Below, piece by piece: positions 49,181 to 62,700 of a DNA stretch of 64,000 nucleotides. This stretch comes from Galaxea fascicularis (taxonomy: Eukaryota > Cnidaria > Anthozoa > Scleractinia > Euphylliidae). The notes under the pieces are model-generated. The model ran no database searches. It saw nothing but the letters and a program-made list of their open reading frames with translations, and was not told the origin of the DNA. The stretch lies in contig OX419341.1 of the NCBI GenBank assembly GCA_948470475.1, positions 4,639,353 to 4,703,352 of the forward strand, in the 5' to 3' direction. Each line of letters starts with the position of its first letter. Positions within the stretch are counted from its first letter, which is position 1. The translations under genes were made by a program, and so were the position numbers.

Positions 49181-52100
49181 TGAACACTGCCATTTCAAAA
49201 TGGAGGAAGCGGAATGCAAGTTGATCCACCAACGGTCGTTTAACTCTTAACCTCTTAGTTTGCTTTTAAGTGGTCGCATTTTACAATTTCACTCGTGAAA
49301 AAAGGATAGACCGCACTACGTGGCTGCAAGAGAGGGAAAGAGTTTAGTCAAAGTGAAAAACATGATAATTTTATCATGACGTTCTTGTTACTTTGGTCGG
49401 AACCGTATTTGAGAATGTTTCATTGTTGAAGTTGATCCAAGGTTTTGTTTTAAAAGCCACAGCGAGGAAATGTTATGAAAGCTTAACATTTCAAATAAGC
49501 ACAGGCATCAGATTTATATTTTCTAGTGTTTAAACAATATCTGTACTTTGTACAAAGATTGAACATCCGTGACAACTCCAAAGACAACGCCATGAAAAAA
49601 TATTTTCTGCAAAAGAAAACAACTGTACATAAGATGTTTGCCAAAAGAAGAAAGAAAAGAGATGTATTTTTATGTAATGGAATTTTTAGAGGTTATATTT
49701 ATATGGTACTTTGTTATTTTATTCAAAAGATGAGTCGATTATGAAACAAGTAAAAGAACAGTTGGAATTTTACCCGTTGTGTGCTGTTTCCTCCTCTAGT
49801 GGAATAAGTGTTGTATGCCTATTCGGCCTATTCGTGGTTATATGAAAGAGATCAAACCAACGCGAAATTTGCGGTCTGTGAAAATCACTTGTCAAAATAA
49901 TATAATATAATTGCATACGACTCATCTCTGCCCTCCGCAGGGGTTGTTTAAAAGAAATTATTGTTGCTCAATACACCAGTAGCCACAAGAAATTCTGCAC
50001 GCAATGGCTGGATGATTCTTAAAAGAATATGCCTTTTGATAAACACGGTTATTAGCTCAAACTGTCATCGCCAAGTGTTGTTTCAATAGCCGCATTTGCC
50101 TGAGAACTTAATCGACCGACTGAAAAAGCTCAAAAATATTGTACAAAATAACAGAACAGCACCAGTTGCTTTTATTTGAATTGTCCGTACACTTAAAACC
50201 AGACCTCTAATTTATCAAATTTAAAGTTCGTTTTCGTGATAAACGAAATATGGCTAGGCAAGGATGAAAACTGTATTTGACATGAGGAACGAAAGCTCGG
50301 GGGACTTTTGCGAGATACGAGATACTTAAACTAGCTAATTTCGAGATTTTGAAATGAGCAGATACACTTGCATATGTTCCCGAAGGCATCCATTGAATCA
50401 GTGACACGGCTCTCCGTTTCAAATAAACTTCTAAAAGTCGCAAAACCCTTTCCTTATGAGCATGTTTAAACGCACAAGTCTCATGACAAGATCACGCAGC
50501 ACAGAGGTTAAATTTCAGTGAATGTTTTCTTGTCAGTGATCAGGCGTATTCGGTTTTGCGACGCGGTAAAAAACTATGAGTCGGTTGATTTAGCGACGAG
50601 ACCAAAATCACGATCCCATTTCACGTAAGAGTTTCTCGGCTTTGTTGGTTCAACGGATCGGGTTCAGTAAAAACAAAACACACACACACACTGGCGTTTG
50701 ACTACTGAATTGAAACAAGTGGGAGTGTGTTGTGTCCTTCACCTTATCGTGAATACGATAAAAAGTTTGAGAACTTTCGGATAAGGGGTATCAACACTAT
50801 TGTTGTTAAGTCTTCCTCTACAATCATAAAGTTTCCCGGTTCAAATTAAACAGCTAGTTCAACAGTTGTTTGCGGGGGAGAGAGAGAAAGCAACAGAGTG
50901 CAAATAAACTTAACCCACGAAACACTTCCAAGGCCAAGGAAGAAGCGATACTTTCCTTTGCTCCTATTTGTTGATCGCTTGTTTATCTTGAAGAGCGACT
51001 TCCTTTCATTTGAACTGATAACTCGACACGACAGTGAAGAAGAGGTGAAGTGAGTGGGCGGTAGAGTTCAGCAGTTTTTCAGTTAAATCTACGTAAACAT
51101 GAACAGAGGGTACGAGTGTAAACTTTCTTGTTGAAACGATATGCAGAGATAAAATAAAATACCTGTTCCCAATGCAAAACTTTTTTTTAAGTTAAGGCAA
51201 CTACAATTCAATTATTTTCGCCCGCCACCCGAAAGACTGCCGTACATGGTATCACGCAATCAACGTTTAGTGCTAACCCTCCGATTGTAAAGATAACTTC
51301 AAGTTTCATCTTTTATGTTTCACGAGTAAGGTTGCGAAAAATGCAGCTGCTTAGCGCTTCCTCGTTAATTTTGAGTGACAACTCCGTCGAGTTGTTAATT
51401 CATGCCAATACACTGAACCCTTGAAATCACAGCCTTTAATTCATTTTTTAAATACCAATACAAAGCTAGTCTAGATAAAATTGTGTTTATTGAATTCTCA
51501 GGGCAAAACTTGGAAAAGCAACAAACTTTTAATCCGCTCCGGATCAGACCGATTGGCTATTGCGAACCCAAGATAACCGCAATTATTGCCCGGGACTGTT
51601 ATCTATCATTTCGCAGTTCACCAACCTCGATTAACTCTGCTCGACATTAATCGAAGTCCGCGATAACTGAAGTTCCTTATCACCTGTGATGTCGTCCGCG
51701 ACGCTATTCAGTCATGATTATACCGGGTAAAGAAAACAGACCGACCACTGAATGAACCCACTTTTTCTCTTGAATATTAGTAAAATTATGAATGCATCGT
51801 CAGTTGCCTATGTAATCAAATTTCCGCCAACGGATGAGAAAGCCCATAAAACGCGACTGTACAATTTTACAAGTTCTGTTGCGTAGTGCTATCTTTACCA
51901 TGCCTGATTTTCGGTTCTATCCCGAGGCAAATTACATAAAATGTTATTGTCCAAATTGGCATAGATTTTACAATAGGACTACTCTACGACCCCCTCGAGA
52001 AGATGTCTGTCTTATTTTCGTGGAAATGAAGAAAAAGAACCGCGACAAAGCTAAAGATAAGACCAACTCTGTTAGGGAGAAATCTTTTTAGCAGTAGCGA

Positions 52101-55100
52101 CTAAAGATCGACAGAGAACCAAGAGGTAACGGCAAAGACTCTGAGAAAACATACCTCGTCCTGAAGCGACACTTGTATACTTCACGAAATGTATCGTAGT
52201 ATTTGTAGAGACATTGGAGGATCGTGTGGCTGAGTAGCTGAACATAGTGGAAGACCAAATAGTGTGCCGGCCTCTTGTTTAATCAGGAAGAGGCAAGTTA
52301 TTTCAGTGGTTTGAGTGAACGTAGTTGTATCATTAATAGGCCAAAATGCTAGACTACTCACATGTATATACTAAGTGTAGTAACACCGAGACAGTATGTG
52401 TTCTGGTTATATCAGTACATCAAGACAAACGGGAAGAGATTTACTAGAATGCTTTGTAATCTATTAAGTTTTTTGGGGGCATTCTTTCTAAGTTCTAAGT
52501 TCTAAGACTCCAGAAGACACCAAAAATTGAAAAGGTTTAGTCGCGAATAAGAGCCCTAGCCAATTAGCTGATTAGACTAATTCCTAGGAAAAGGTAAACA
52601 ACGTGGGGAACCGCTATCTTCAGGGGATTTATAGACTCAGTATCCGGCTCTATCTGCCTAAGAAAATGCTCGTTCCAGACCAGGTAAATGAAGAAAGGGC
52701 TCACGGCAAAGACACGGCATGGAGAGGCTTCCGAGTTGAGCTGAGATAAAATTGACGAAGGGAAAAGTATTCCATTCTTCGTTTCCTTCGAAAAACCTTT
52801 CAGGCTGTTTCAGTTTGACCAAGTATTTGACAGAGAGCTTTTCTTGCACATTGCCGTCAAGATGAGGGCCAAGCTGGACTACCGAATACATGTACTTATA
52901 AGTTAGTTTATTGAATAACTTTTGTTTTTGAGAAGGTTGGGATGAGTAAACTAACAAACATACATTAATAACCGTTATCAGGGAAGTTGACGATCTACCA
53001 CTGACGCGTGGCTAGTCAATTTCCTCTTCCTGAAATTGTTTTTTAGTTAAGTATTTCTGCTGCGACCGATAACATCTTCTTTCCTTTTCGTCGGCGTGGA
53101 CAACTCCGACCACGCATTAATTTGCAATGAGGTTATGTGCACGAAAGCCTTAAATTCAATAAACACATCGCGCAATAGTAGAAGGTCGACCAGTCACAGA
53201 TCAATCAGTATAAGACGGATGACCTGGGTTATATGAAACTGACTCAGAGTAATGCGATGTTTTTTATCAGTTTTTGCGTGGGCTTATTTATAAGGTTGGT
53301 GAACTGAGCTTTTCAGTTTTCCGTTGTAGTTCAGCAATCTGCAAAATTAATCTAAAGGAAGAGCATGCATTCGAAAGAACTTTCGTCCAGTCTTTGATAT
53401 CAATTGGCAAACATGATCGTAAAAGAACTGTAAGCTTTCAGCTTACAAATTTAATTGCCAAAATGTACGTGACTTATTCGAAGACTTGCAAAACCTAAGT
53501 TTTTGTTCAGCCTGTTTTCCGGAATTCGAAGCTTGGCAAAATACAAAAACTGTTATAAGTGTTAAGATACCACTGTCAACCTCATTGAAAAGGAAAGCTG
53601 TAGAAGAGAAATTTATCACGTCATGCGTTTAAAATCGACAAAATGCTACAAATCTAACCGCTGAAAAAGATCATAACCCTAAAGCTCCTTTTTAAGTTAA
53701 TCTGTTGGAAAAGCTGTAGGAGGGTTTTAAAGTGGATTTGTGTTCACTACAAGATGCGTTACCTGAGAGCAGTCTTCCATTCGATCAGTCTTACCGAAAG
53801 GAATTCAACTGACAAGTACAACTTTTTGGTACCTCTGCAAATTTGCTAATGCCGGCGTAGGCAGAAGGTACCGTTTGTATCAATAACATAAAACCAGTTT
53901 ATAATACCACAAAGTCAGTTTGACTAATTACAATTTTAATCTCACTCCTGTGAGTTAGCTTTTCGTTCTCCAAATTTTAATTTGGCTTTCCATTTTTTTC
54001 TAGTTCCACATCACGTTTTACTGTAAAAGATGTCACCGAAAAGATGTAAGTTACGCTTAAGTCATATGTTGTGCTTGCATGATGGCTACCTCGGCATTTA
54101 GAGTAACTGTTGGAGATAAATGACTGAAATTTTCACTCTCTCTCTGGCACATGGCACTGACGTGACTTGCCAAAGATTATTAAGGATATTTTTCGCCATC
54201 ACTCGCGTGATTTTCGCTCAATCTTATTAAATCGACCGTGACTTCTCATTATTTTGTGACGGTGATACCGGCGTTGAAGTACTATTGCAGTGGCGAAATC
54301 TCTCGTAATATTTCTTACCACGGGGTATGCATTTCACAAGTGAAATGCTGAATGGCGCCGCTCCGTTGTAATTAATTTCATAGGGTCGAAAACACACGTT
54401 CCTGCTGTGCATAGAAGCTGATCAAACCACCATCACTGAAATGAATAAGTGCGCTGTCATTGAATAGACAACCTCTCGAGCTAACACTTATGACGGTTTC
54501 AAAGCAAAAAAGACAATATTTTTCCAAACGTTGCCGCGAAATTGGCTCAGCAATAAATCGTAAACAGCGTTAACCTCGAGGCATATAAATAGCGACAATG
54601 AGATAGTGTTATATTGACCTCAGTTTCTCCGCTACGAAACGAGCAAATTATGATTGGATCATTAATCACATAACGAGGATTCATAAACCATTAAAGTTGT
54701 TTTTGTCATGCATGGCTTGTTTTCAAAAGATACCACGCACTTTTCACGTGCAGTTTGGACTCTTTTCAGTAATATCGTCCAAATCTATAATTTCCTTTCA
54801 TTTTTTGCCCCTAACTCCAACCGTAAAAGCCACAACTTCGTCAATGTTGGCAACCTTACTTCCAGGTTATATTTATGGGCCAAAAACGTCTTTGTAAAAC
54901 ACGCTGGCAAGTGGATCAATACAACCTCCCTAAGACACGTATTCAAGGGATGAATCAACTTTTATGGCAAAGAAAATAAAACTTTAAGGGTGCTTGAGTG
55001 CGTGATATTGACACGCGAATGTTATCACGCATGAATGAGAAAACTCATCAGTGAAGGCAAAGGCTGCTCCTCACAGGCAAAGAACTTCAGTTGAACGAGC

Positions 55101-58100
55101 GAATAGAAAATGAAACTTGAGTGCAATTATATTAAAAAGGCGGCATGGTCGTAGTCGATCGAGGGAATTGCGATATAAGTAATCGATTACTATAAAGTCG
55201 ATCACTGACTTCAAGTGTTCCCTCTTGTCTCGCTTGAATTGAACCTAAGAAAAAAGTTTCTTTCAGAAGCGACACTGTCTTGAATTACTGATGCATGTAG
55301 AGCATGGAGAAAAAAGATAGTTGAAAGAGCAAAACAATGAAACCTGGGTGAGATTTTTGTTTCTATTTAAAATGAACACTAACCGACAGGGTCAGCTTCG
55401 GCACACATCTTAATATATCGGCTAACGTGAGTTTTTCGCGCGTACACTTTCAGGAGTTGATCCAGTTTCAAACATTTTCGCAGTATCGGACGACGAACAA
55501 ACCGAAATCAATTTCTGACACAAAACAGAATGCTTTGAAGCCAAGGATCGTGCCAATGAAATGAAGTTTTTAAATTTCTTTTTACCACAACGTCACTCGT
55601 CTGCACCGGTAGACTGAACCATAATGACCCAACATTATTAACCTTTCGCCGCACCAGCTGAGGCGGCAAATCAAGGTCTACATTGCGGTATTTTATGGCT
55701 GAAAAAGGTGTTTGTATGATTAATACACTCTTAAAAATACAGGGATTACTCAAGACGCTCTCTTCTCCGGCGCAAACTCTGAAGAACCCGGCGTTATTAA
55801 AAAAGTCAGAAACTGCGGTGTTTTATCCAGCCATACTACACACTTCATGCCAGCCAAGGACCAACTGAGTCTTGGCCCTGGAAGGTTTTTTAGTCTCCCA
55901 ACGATTATTTTACTCTCACTCAGTTCAGTTTCAAACAAAAATTCTCACTGCCTCAGTTTTGGATATTTTTTTCAGGACAATAAGGAAACTTTGCCGAATT
56001 GCCGAAACTCAGTTAATAAATTGGCAACATTGAATTATTAGGATCGAGAGGGAAAGGATTGATACTAAATTCTGTATGAACTAGGCTGACGTGGCTTTCA
56101 AACTATCCCTTTCATATCATTAGTATACGTAGTGAATAATTAACCACAAATCCTCCACGCAAGTGCTTTCGATCTATAGCCAAAAATACTTGACAAAGGA
56201 TGTCACCGTTCTGATTCAGTTGAACTGAATGCTGACTACATTTACGTACTGGGTTAACTGCGTTGCGTTTCACGGCACTTGCCAAATAAGAAGTGGTAAT
56301 AACATTAAATTTTGAAAGAGACATAGGTCTCTTTTTATGGGGAGTGGCAACCCTAGCCGAACATTGTTTGATCAATACCATGCCGGTGTAACTTAACGTA
56401 TTCCCGAAAATTTGTCTTTTTTATTGGAAGATCCTCCCGATTTTTTGACCTATCGAAAGGCAAATTATGTTTAATATCCCGCTTTTAATCTGCAATACCC
56501 TTGAACCAAGACTAAGTCATACTCCCAGAAAAATTCCCCAGTCTCCCGATTCCTGGCAAAATCTCCAGATTCCCGGTATAATTTTGTTTTTCTCCCGAAA
56601 CAGGCTAGTGTTGTGATCCCGCCGTGTCTTTTTGATCGGCTTTGAAGTCCACCATGTACCGGTAGTCTTGCGCTGCCGACATTGATAACAGGGATCGATT
56701 CTTGAAACACAGCTGATCGACGTGTACCGCGAAGACAATATAGGAGAAATATAGGAATAGCAGCAAAAATTCTCAACCCTTTCGGATTTTGATTGACTTG
56801 GGATGTTGAAACAGTGACTTTTAGAACGTGGTTTGCTGTCGAGAATAGAGCGCACGGTGAAATAAACCATAATCCGGTGCCAAAGTTCAACCTTGAAATG
56901 AAACAGTGGAATTTTATTTTGAAATATCAATTGCCAAAAACAAATAGTGAGACAGCAAACCAAGCGGAATCACAGTTCCGCTGAACATGTTTGGCGTTTG
57001 TGTCTTCGAAAAAGATGCGTTCTTAACCGGCATGATTCATTCTGTTTTTAGCTGTAATCGAGTTTGCATCGTTTATTTTTGTGAGCTTGGAAGGCCTTTT
57101 GCGTGCCTATGGTTCCATGAAAGATGTGTGGTCATGTGTTAGTGACCCCGCCAGCAGGACACACGAGAGTCAATATTCGATTTCATCATGTAGACACGTG
57201 CGGCTGCATACAATTAGTTCTAGTGCTTTATGTTGGCTTCTGCGCGGTGAACAATATCAAGGCCTCGTCCTATACAGTTTGAAACGTTCGAATTACATTG
57301 ATCTTCCTTTCCACAGCGTAGAAGTTACGGTCCGACACTTTTCCTTACTTCCTCCATAAACTTTCCAAGTTTGAGGTGAATACGTCTGATTGAGTATTCA
57401 TGATTAACACTCAATACTCTGGTCTGATTAAGTAATCATCCAGGTCCTCAATCGATTCCAAAAGCGTAAGCGGTTAACTTATGATTTATTCTTAATTCTA
57501 TAGTTTCCTAATCACACAATACAGTCATGAAAGCAATCATGTTCAACGATAAGTTGGTAGCACTGCGTTTTGACTCCCTTAATTAAAGTGGCTTAAATTC
57601 AGCGGTAGATCTGCGGTCTTACAAAAATAGCCTTTCGAACAAAACCACTGCATTTCGTGCGTCAAAGAGTTCCACATTCGCCAACTGGAACTTCCGCATT
57701 TTGAACACGTCGCCGCCGAGTGTCTAATAAAGAAACAAAGCCAATTACGATGACGCAACCGGAAGTTTTCGTAGAAAGTTCGAGACCAGGCGAAACGTGC
57801 CGAAGTATACACGAAGAATATTACGTCATCGACCAATATTTTTAAATGGTCCTCAAACAGGACGTTGCTGAACGGCACACGTTTAACCCATAACAGTTAA
57901 AGATATTGCAACATCTTTTAAAACTTTGCTTTCAGCGTCACGGTTATTTCCATTTCTAGGAAATTTAGGAAAAAAAACAAACAATGTTGTGTAATGTTAA
58001 TGTATACAACATAACATATGACCAGTCAACGTACTTGATCCTCGAGATTAGTTCATTTTGTTGCTTAGTTGATGTTGGCACTTCATTTTTTTTTTAGTTA

Positions 58101-58800
58101 GACCGTAAAGAAACTGATTGATGCTGATCCGGTTTAATACAAAATATTGGCTTCTAGCTATTCTCAGCCCAAAAATGTCAGCGGAAAGTGAAGCAATATA
58201 AAGTTCACGACTCGAATTTGACACTCGGCCCTCTTCTGCAAGATCACTGAGGAACTCCTTTGGATTTCCGAGATAATTTAATAGCTTTTTCCAGGAAAAA
58301 GTCTCTGTCCACTGCGGAGGCCTATGTATGGCGCTCTTCGTTTCTCTGCTTAGCGTAACGGAGGGGAGACCGCTGAGAGAAATAACATAAGTGTGCTGAG
58401 GGTATATGCGCTCTTACCTAGCGACTCGAATGAACGGCGCTGGTTAAAGGGATCGCGGCTCTGTGGACGAGAATGAGGTGCACTTTTCTGGTGAACTGGG
58501 GAGCGCTTTTCTTTGATTAACGTCAGATGCCTTCTATCGTAGCCCCTCATGTGAGCTCAAAACATTTTGTGTCGATTACACGATGTAATATTACCCACCC
58601 TTATGCATGGGTTTGATAAACACGTAAGGAGAATCCCAGGTATCAGATTCAGATTCAAAACTTTAAAGATAGACCTTAAGTTCAACAAGGAACAGTGTTT
58701 CGGGGTTAAGCGCTGATACCAAAATGGTTAGCTTTCAGTTATTGTGACGGTAACTCTATTTAAAATTTGTTAATAATTAGGAATTTCAGCACCTAATCCC
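49181..58800. other. 9.6-kb stretch with no recognised gene
   Basis: Short ORFs only. A CA microsatellite (about 50683-50692) and a GA-rich spot (50876-50888) are visible. The longest ORFs (for example minus 56471-56963 and 57579-57878) have no family resemblance and lie in sequence that looks repeat-like. I found no RNA gene. Confidence 0.4.
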
Positions 58801-58870
58801 AGTTGGTCTAGTGGTTCTGGAATTTATTAAGAGTTGAACGATTCGGGTTCGGGGTTCAGATTTTCCTGAA
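58801..58870 (+). repeat. tRNA-derived SINE head or tRNA-like sequence
   Basis: TGGTCTAGTGG fits the pol III A box (TRGYNNARNGG), and GGTTCGGGGTTC about 45 bases later is close to the B box. The body does not fold as a normal tRNA. It probably represents a SINE head. Confidence 0.45.
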
Positions 58871-59165
58871 TTTCTCCTTCTTTTTCAACCTGAAGTTTGA
58901 AATGAATTTTACTTCATATAATTTTATAGGGGCTGCGGTGCATGGCATCTAATGTTAACACTTTTCTTTCAGTCCCCTTCTCGTCGTCCCCGCGCGCTCG
59001 TCTTATATTTCCATTTTTTCCTCCGTCATTTCCTCCATGCATGGCGATGTCGCAAGTTACCTATTCTGGCATGAAATACAACTTGCGTTCACCTTATGTC
59101 TTGCATGCACTGGAGTTTGACTATGCTACGCTCTTTCAAGACGAATCTCACCGAGAAAACAGCCG

Positions 59166-59440
59166 ACCGGTTGGCTCAGTTGGTGGAGTGCCGCACTACA
59201 GCGCGGGAGGTCGTGAGTTCAAGCCCGGCCGGACCAATACTTACGGTCTTTAAATAACTGAGGAGAATGTGCTTCCTTGAAGGACATCTGCAAATGGTTA
59301 GCAGTTTCTAGTCTTCTCGGATAAGGACGATGAACCGGAGGTCCCGTCTCACAACTCTTCATAATTGATTCTGTGGGACGTTAAAGAACCACTAGGGACG
59401 TAACGAACCTTGGCTGTGACCACCCCTAGTGATGACCTGT
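59166..59440 (+). mobile_element. tRNA-derived SINE
   Basis: The A box TGGCTCAGTTGG (59172-59183) and B box GAGTTCAAGCC (59215-59225) show the pol III promoter. The following segment (GAACCGGAGGTCCCGTCTCA, TGTGGGACGTTAAAGAACC) is, from memory, a body recurrent in cnidarian genomes. The end is uncertain because the palindromic element at 59444 begins there. Confidence 0.7.
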
Positions 59441-59443
59441 TCT

Positions 59444-59619
59444 ATAGGCCATTTCCGAGTTCATGTCTGCCTCCTCTTCAAAGCGAGTCTAAGTGCGAAG
59501 TTTTTGCGATGGTAATTAGTTCTACTTTACATATGAATGAAAACTAATTTTCATAACAAAAACTTCGCACTTAGACTCGCTTTGAAGAGGAGGCAGACAT
59601 GAACTCGGAAATGGCCTAT
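59444..59619. mobile_element. GGCCATTTCCGA-family palindromic MITE-like element, copy 2
   Basis: Left GGCCATTTCCGAGTTCATGT pairs with right ACATGAACTCGGAAATGGCC. Arms of about 75 bp are nearly perfect through GCGAGTCTAAGTGCGAAG, with a short centre. The same termini are found at 32726-32923. It lies directly beside, or has inserted into, the 3' part of the SINE. Confidence 0.85.
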
Positions 59620-60196
59620 TCAGCAAGTGGCCGGCTTGGCGTGATATCCCAAAAAGGCTTATGGTGTATGAGGCCACACGCATAACAGCCATAAGTCAAT
59701 GGGACTGGCCAAGTGCTGAAATCATGTAGACAAATCATATAGATGAAACCGAGCCTAAGTTGTGCCTGACTTTTTTCATCGATATCGATATCGATCACCA
59801 CCACCAGTTTCTATAGAAACAACAAGCGTGGGCAGGTGACATGCAGTATCGAAAGGATCGATATTTTGCGATCCGACCGCGGTATCGCCAGCATCGAATA
59901 GTTAATACGCAGACACTTGTTCCCAATCTGCACTTTAATAATAATAAGCTTACGGACATGTTAACCTGGAAAGTACTGGAGAGTTGTTAACTCTTTGAGT
60001 TATTTGTGCCAACAACAACCCCTCATCCGGCACCCCTGTATCATTCCACCCACACCTTCATCATATACCCCAGCTAAAATTGGGGCATATTCATAAAAAT
60101 AATTGAGGGATAATAAAGACAATCATCTCCGTTTGGCTTTAAAAATACGGTGGGATATTTTCCTTGGCGGACATTATCAGTTTGCCGAAGCTCAGT
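59620..60196. other. gene-free stretch between MITE and LINE
   Basis: No gene or clear element. A short GATATCGATATCGA phrase occurs at about 59779. No further structure noticed. Confidence 0.35.
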
Positions 60197-60528
60197 TTCC
60201 TTCCTCTTCTTCTTCTTCTTTTTTTTTTTTTTATTTATTTCCTCCAATTCCTAGCTGATACATAGTTATGCAAATATAACTGTGAAAAGAAAAGTAGTAA
60301 CAGATAGAGATTTACAAAGGAAAAAAGAACAAAAACAAAATAGAAATAACAACACTTAAATTGAATTACATTGTATATTGGAAGGAGAGGAGAGGGGCAC
60401 ATCTAGGTAAACTAATATTGTGCCCTTTAAAGTTATGTATAAGCTTAACATTATTAATAAAAAAAGTAAAGGAAAAAAATGAAAAATGACAAAATAGCTC
60501 AGGAAGCTATAAAAGGAATATTGATTCA

Positions 60529-62315
60529 TTAGTATTGAGCCAGGTACCAGCGTAGAAGTGCTTTTTTAAACATTTTTTTAGATGGTTTGTCTCTAATGGA
60601 TTGCGGAATATCGTTCCAAAAGTAACTTCCAATAATGCTGGGGCAAAATCTCCTAAGATTGGTACGAAATAAAGGTATTGCAACTTGATTGGATGATGCA
60701 CTACGGGTACTGTAATTATGTAGTTCAGATACTAATGAAACAGGTATATTCGGAAACTTTTCATGGTGGAAATAATCATAAAAAAGCATACATGTGTTCA
60801 GTTTAACAATATCAGGAAATTTCAGAAGGCCTAAATGTATATAGTGTGGAGTTATAGATTCCATTAAAGGAACATCATTAATAACACGAACCGCTTTGTT
60901 TTGTAACTTTACGATTTGAGACAATGGAGCGTTATAATTATTTCCCCAAAGTGTACAAGCATAAGTAAGGTAAGGATAAATAAGAGAATAATACACACTA
61001 ATAAGTGTTGCTTTTGATACATAACGCTTCAACTTAACCATTATATTTATATTTTTGCTAATTTTGCCACATATGTAGTCGATATGGTCATGCCAAGTAA
61101 GGTGACAATCAATAAACACACCAAGATATTTTACACAAAAGGACTTCTCTAAATGAACATTTGCTACGGTTAGTGGTGGATAACGATTGTAGCTTTCCTT
61201 TTGACGAGGCATAAAAATAAGAAACTTAGTTTTTGTCAAATTTAAAGTCAGTTTATTACAGCATAAACATTCGTAGACAGCTGCTAAATGATTGTTAATT
61301 TCACGCAATAAACTGTCAAGATCACTTCCAGAAGCTGTTAGAGATGTATCGTCTGCATATAGTCTGGTAGAAAAAAAGGTGGAAGACTTTGGAAGGTCAT
61401 TAATGAAAATAATAAACAGCAAAGGTCCTAATATCGATCCTTGAGGCACACCAGTGGAGATAAAACGTGTATCGGAAGCAACACCATTTGCATGCACCTG
61501 TTGTTTCCTATTATTTAAGTAGGATTGAAACCAGTTGTATTCACTTTGTTGTAATCCGTAGTACTTAAGTTTATTTAGTAATATTTGATGGTTTACTGTA
61601 TCGAATGCTTTGCTTAGATCTAAGAATAAAGAAACCACATAAAGTCCATTATCAAGAGAGGAGGTTATTTCTTCAATAAGGTCAATCAGACAATCAGAGG
61701 TTGTAGAACCTGGTCTAAATCCATATTGTTTTGGGGAAATCATATTATTATTCGTAAAATAGAACATCAGCTGATTAAAAATACATCTCTCAAATATTTT
61801 ACTTATGGAGGAGAGAACTGAGATAGGTCGATAATTACTACATGCAAAACGAGAGCCTTGTTTAAAAATTGGAACAACTTTAGCAAGTTTCATACTATCA
61901 GGAAAAACACTTTTGTTGATGGAAAGATTAAAAATAAATGTTAAAGGACGGTATATTTGAAGTGCTGCAGTTTTTAATAATAGTGGGTGAATCTTGTCAA
62001 TCCCAAACGACTTATTTGTGTCAAGACTTTCTAGTAATAAGAATACCTCTATTTCAGAAACTGGTGCGAAGCGAAATTGTTTTCGTTTCTGAGAAAGATA
62101 AGAGGTTCCACTCTTATCAGATTTAGGCAGTTGTGCTGCTAAAGTGGAAGGGACATTACAAAAAAAATCGTTAAGGCAGTTGGAGATAGTTAAAGGTTGT
62201 TCATATCGTTTATTATCCACTTCTAGTTTTTCTATATGAGAACTTGGCCGCTTCTTATTTATCAATAAATTAATGTTATCCCACATCTTTTTCGTGTTAT
62301 CTGATTTGATTAATT
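60529..62315 (-). pseudogene. LINE reverse-transcriptase segment
   Basis: A long open frame carries reverse-transcriptase blocks in order: KVVPIFKQG then NYRPISVLSSISKIFE, FLDLSKAFDTVNHQIL, GVPQGSILGPLLFIIFINDL and the catalytic LYADDT, then CVKYLGVFID, with a C-terminal WNDIPQSIRD segment. The stop TAA is at 60529-60531. ATG 62286 is internal to the original ORF; upstream codons IKSDNTKK still read in frame to the insertion. The Jockey/CR1/L2 superfamily is the best fit; I cannot place the clade precisely. Catalytic residues look intact, but no full ORF remains. Confidence 0.9.
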
Positions 62316-62700
62316 AACAATTATTGGATGAGGTTGAGCATGATAGCGATAATTATCAAGGCCAAAGTTTGTGTTATCTGCCGAAGCCGAAGGCTGAGGC
62401 GGATAACACAAACTGAGGCCTTGATAATTATCGCTATCATGCGAAAACCGAATCCAATAATTGTTTTATTATGCATATTCCTGAGCTGCACTGGCGACTC
62501 CGCCATAACAAAACTGATCAAACTGCTGGTTAGTGTAATAGTTGACGTCACTTCTGCATGCATAAAACTATTGTCTGTAGGTATGACGTCAATTCTACAT
62601 ATATAAAAACTATGGTCTGTAGGTATGACGTAAGAGAAACAGGCTAGCAAGAATTAGCTGCGTACTTATAGCCAATCAAAATCGAGCTGGTGACACCAAT
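62316..62700. mobile_element. palindromic element inserted in the LINE, with three CRE-like tandem units
   Basis: It separates the LINE linker (ending YNDILLY) from IKSDNTKK. A palindrome of about 150 bp (62318-62467) has arms including CAATAATTG-type ends and GATAGCGATAATTATCAAGG with its complement. Next come three repeats about 41-42 bp apart, marked by TGACGTCA at 62543 and 62584 and TGACGTAA at 62626. Exact boundaries and target duplication are not resolved. Confidence 0.65.

Noticed and set aside
51834..52091. 85-residue plus-strand ORF, Lys-rich end
   Set aside because: No family resemblance, poor start context and no splice sites supporting a gene.
56471..56963. Two overlapping minus-strand ORFs of 139 and 148 residues
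   Set aside because: Overlap in different frames, no recognisable domain, and the sequence (repeated 'tctcccgattcc' phrases) looks repeat-derived.
62328..62650. Opposite-strand ORFs of 92 and 109 residues
   Set aside because: They mirror each other because they lie in the palindrome of the inserted element.
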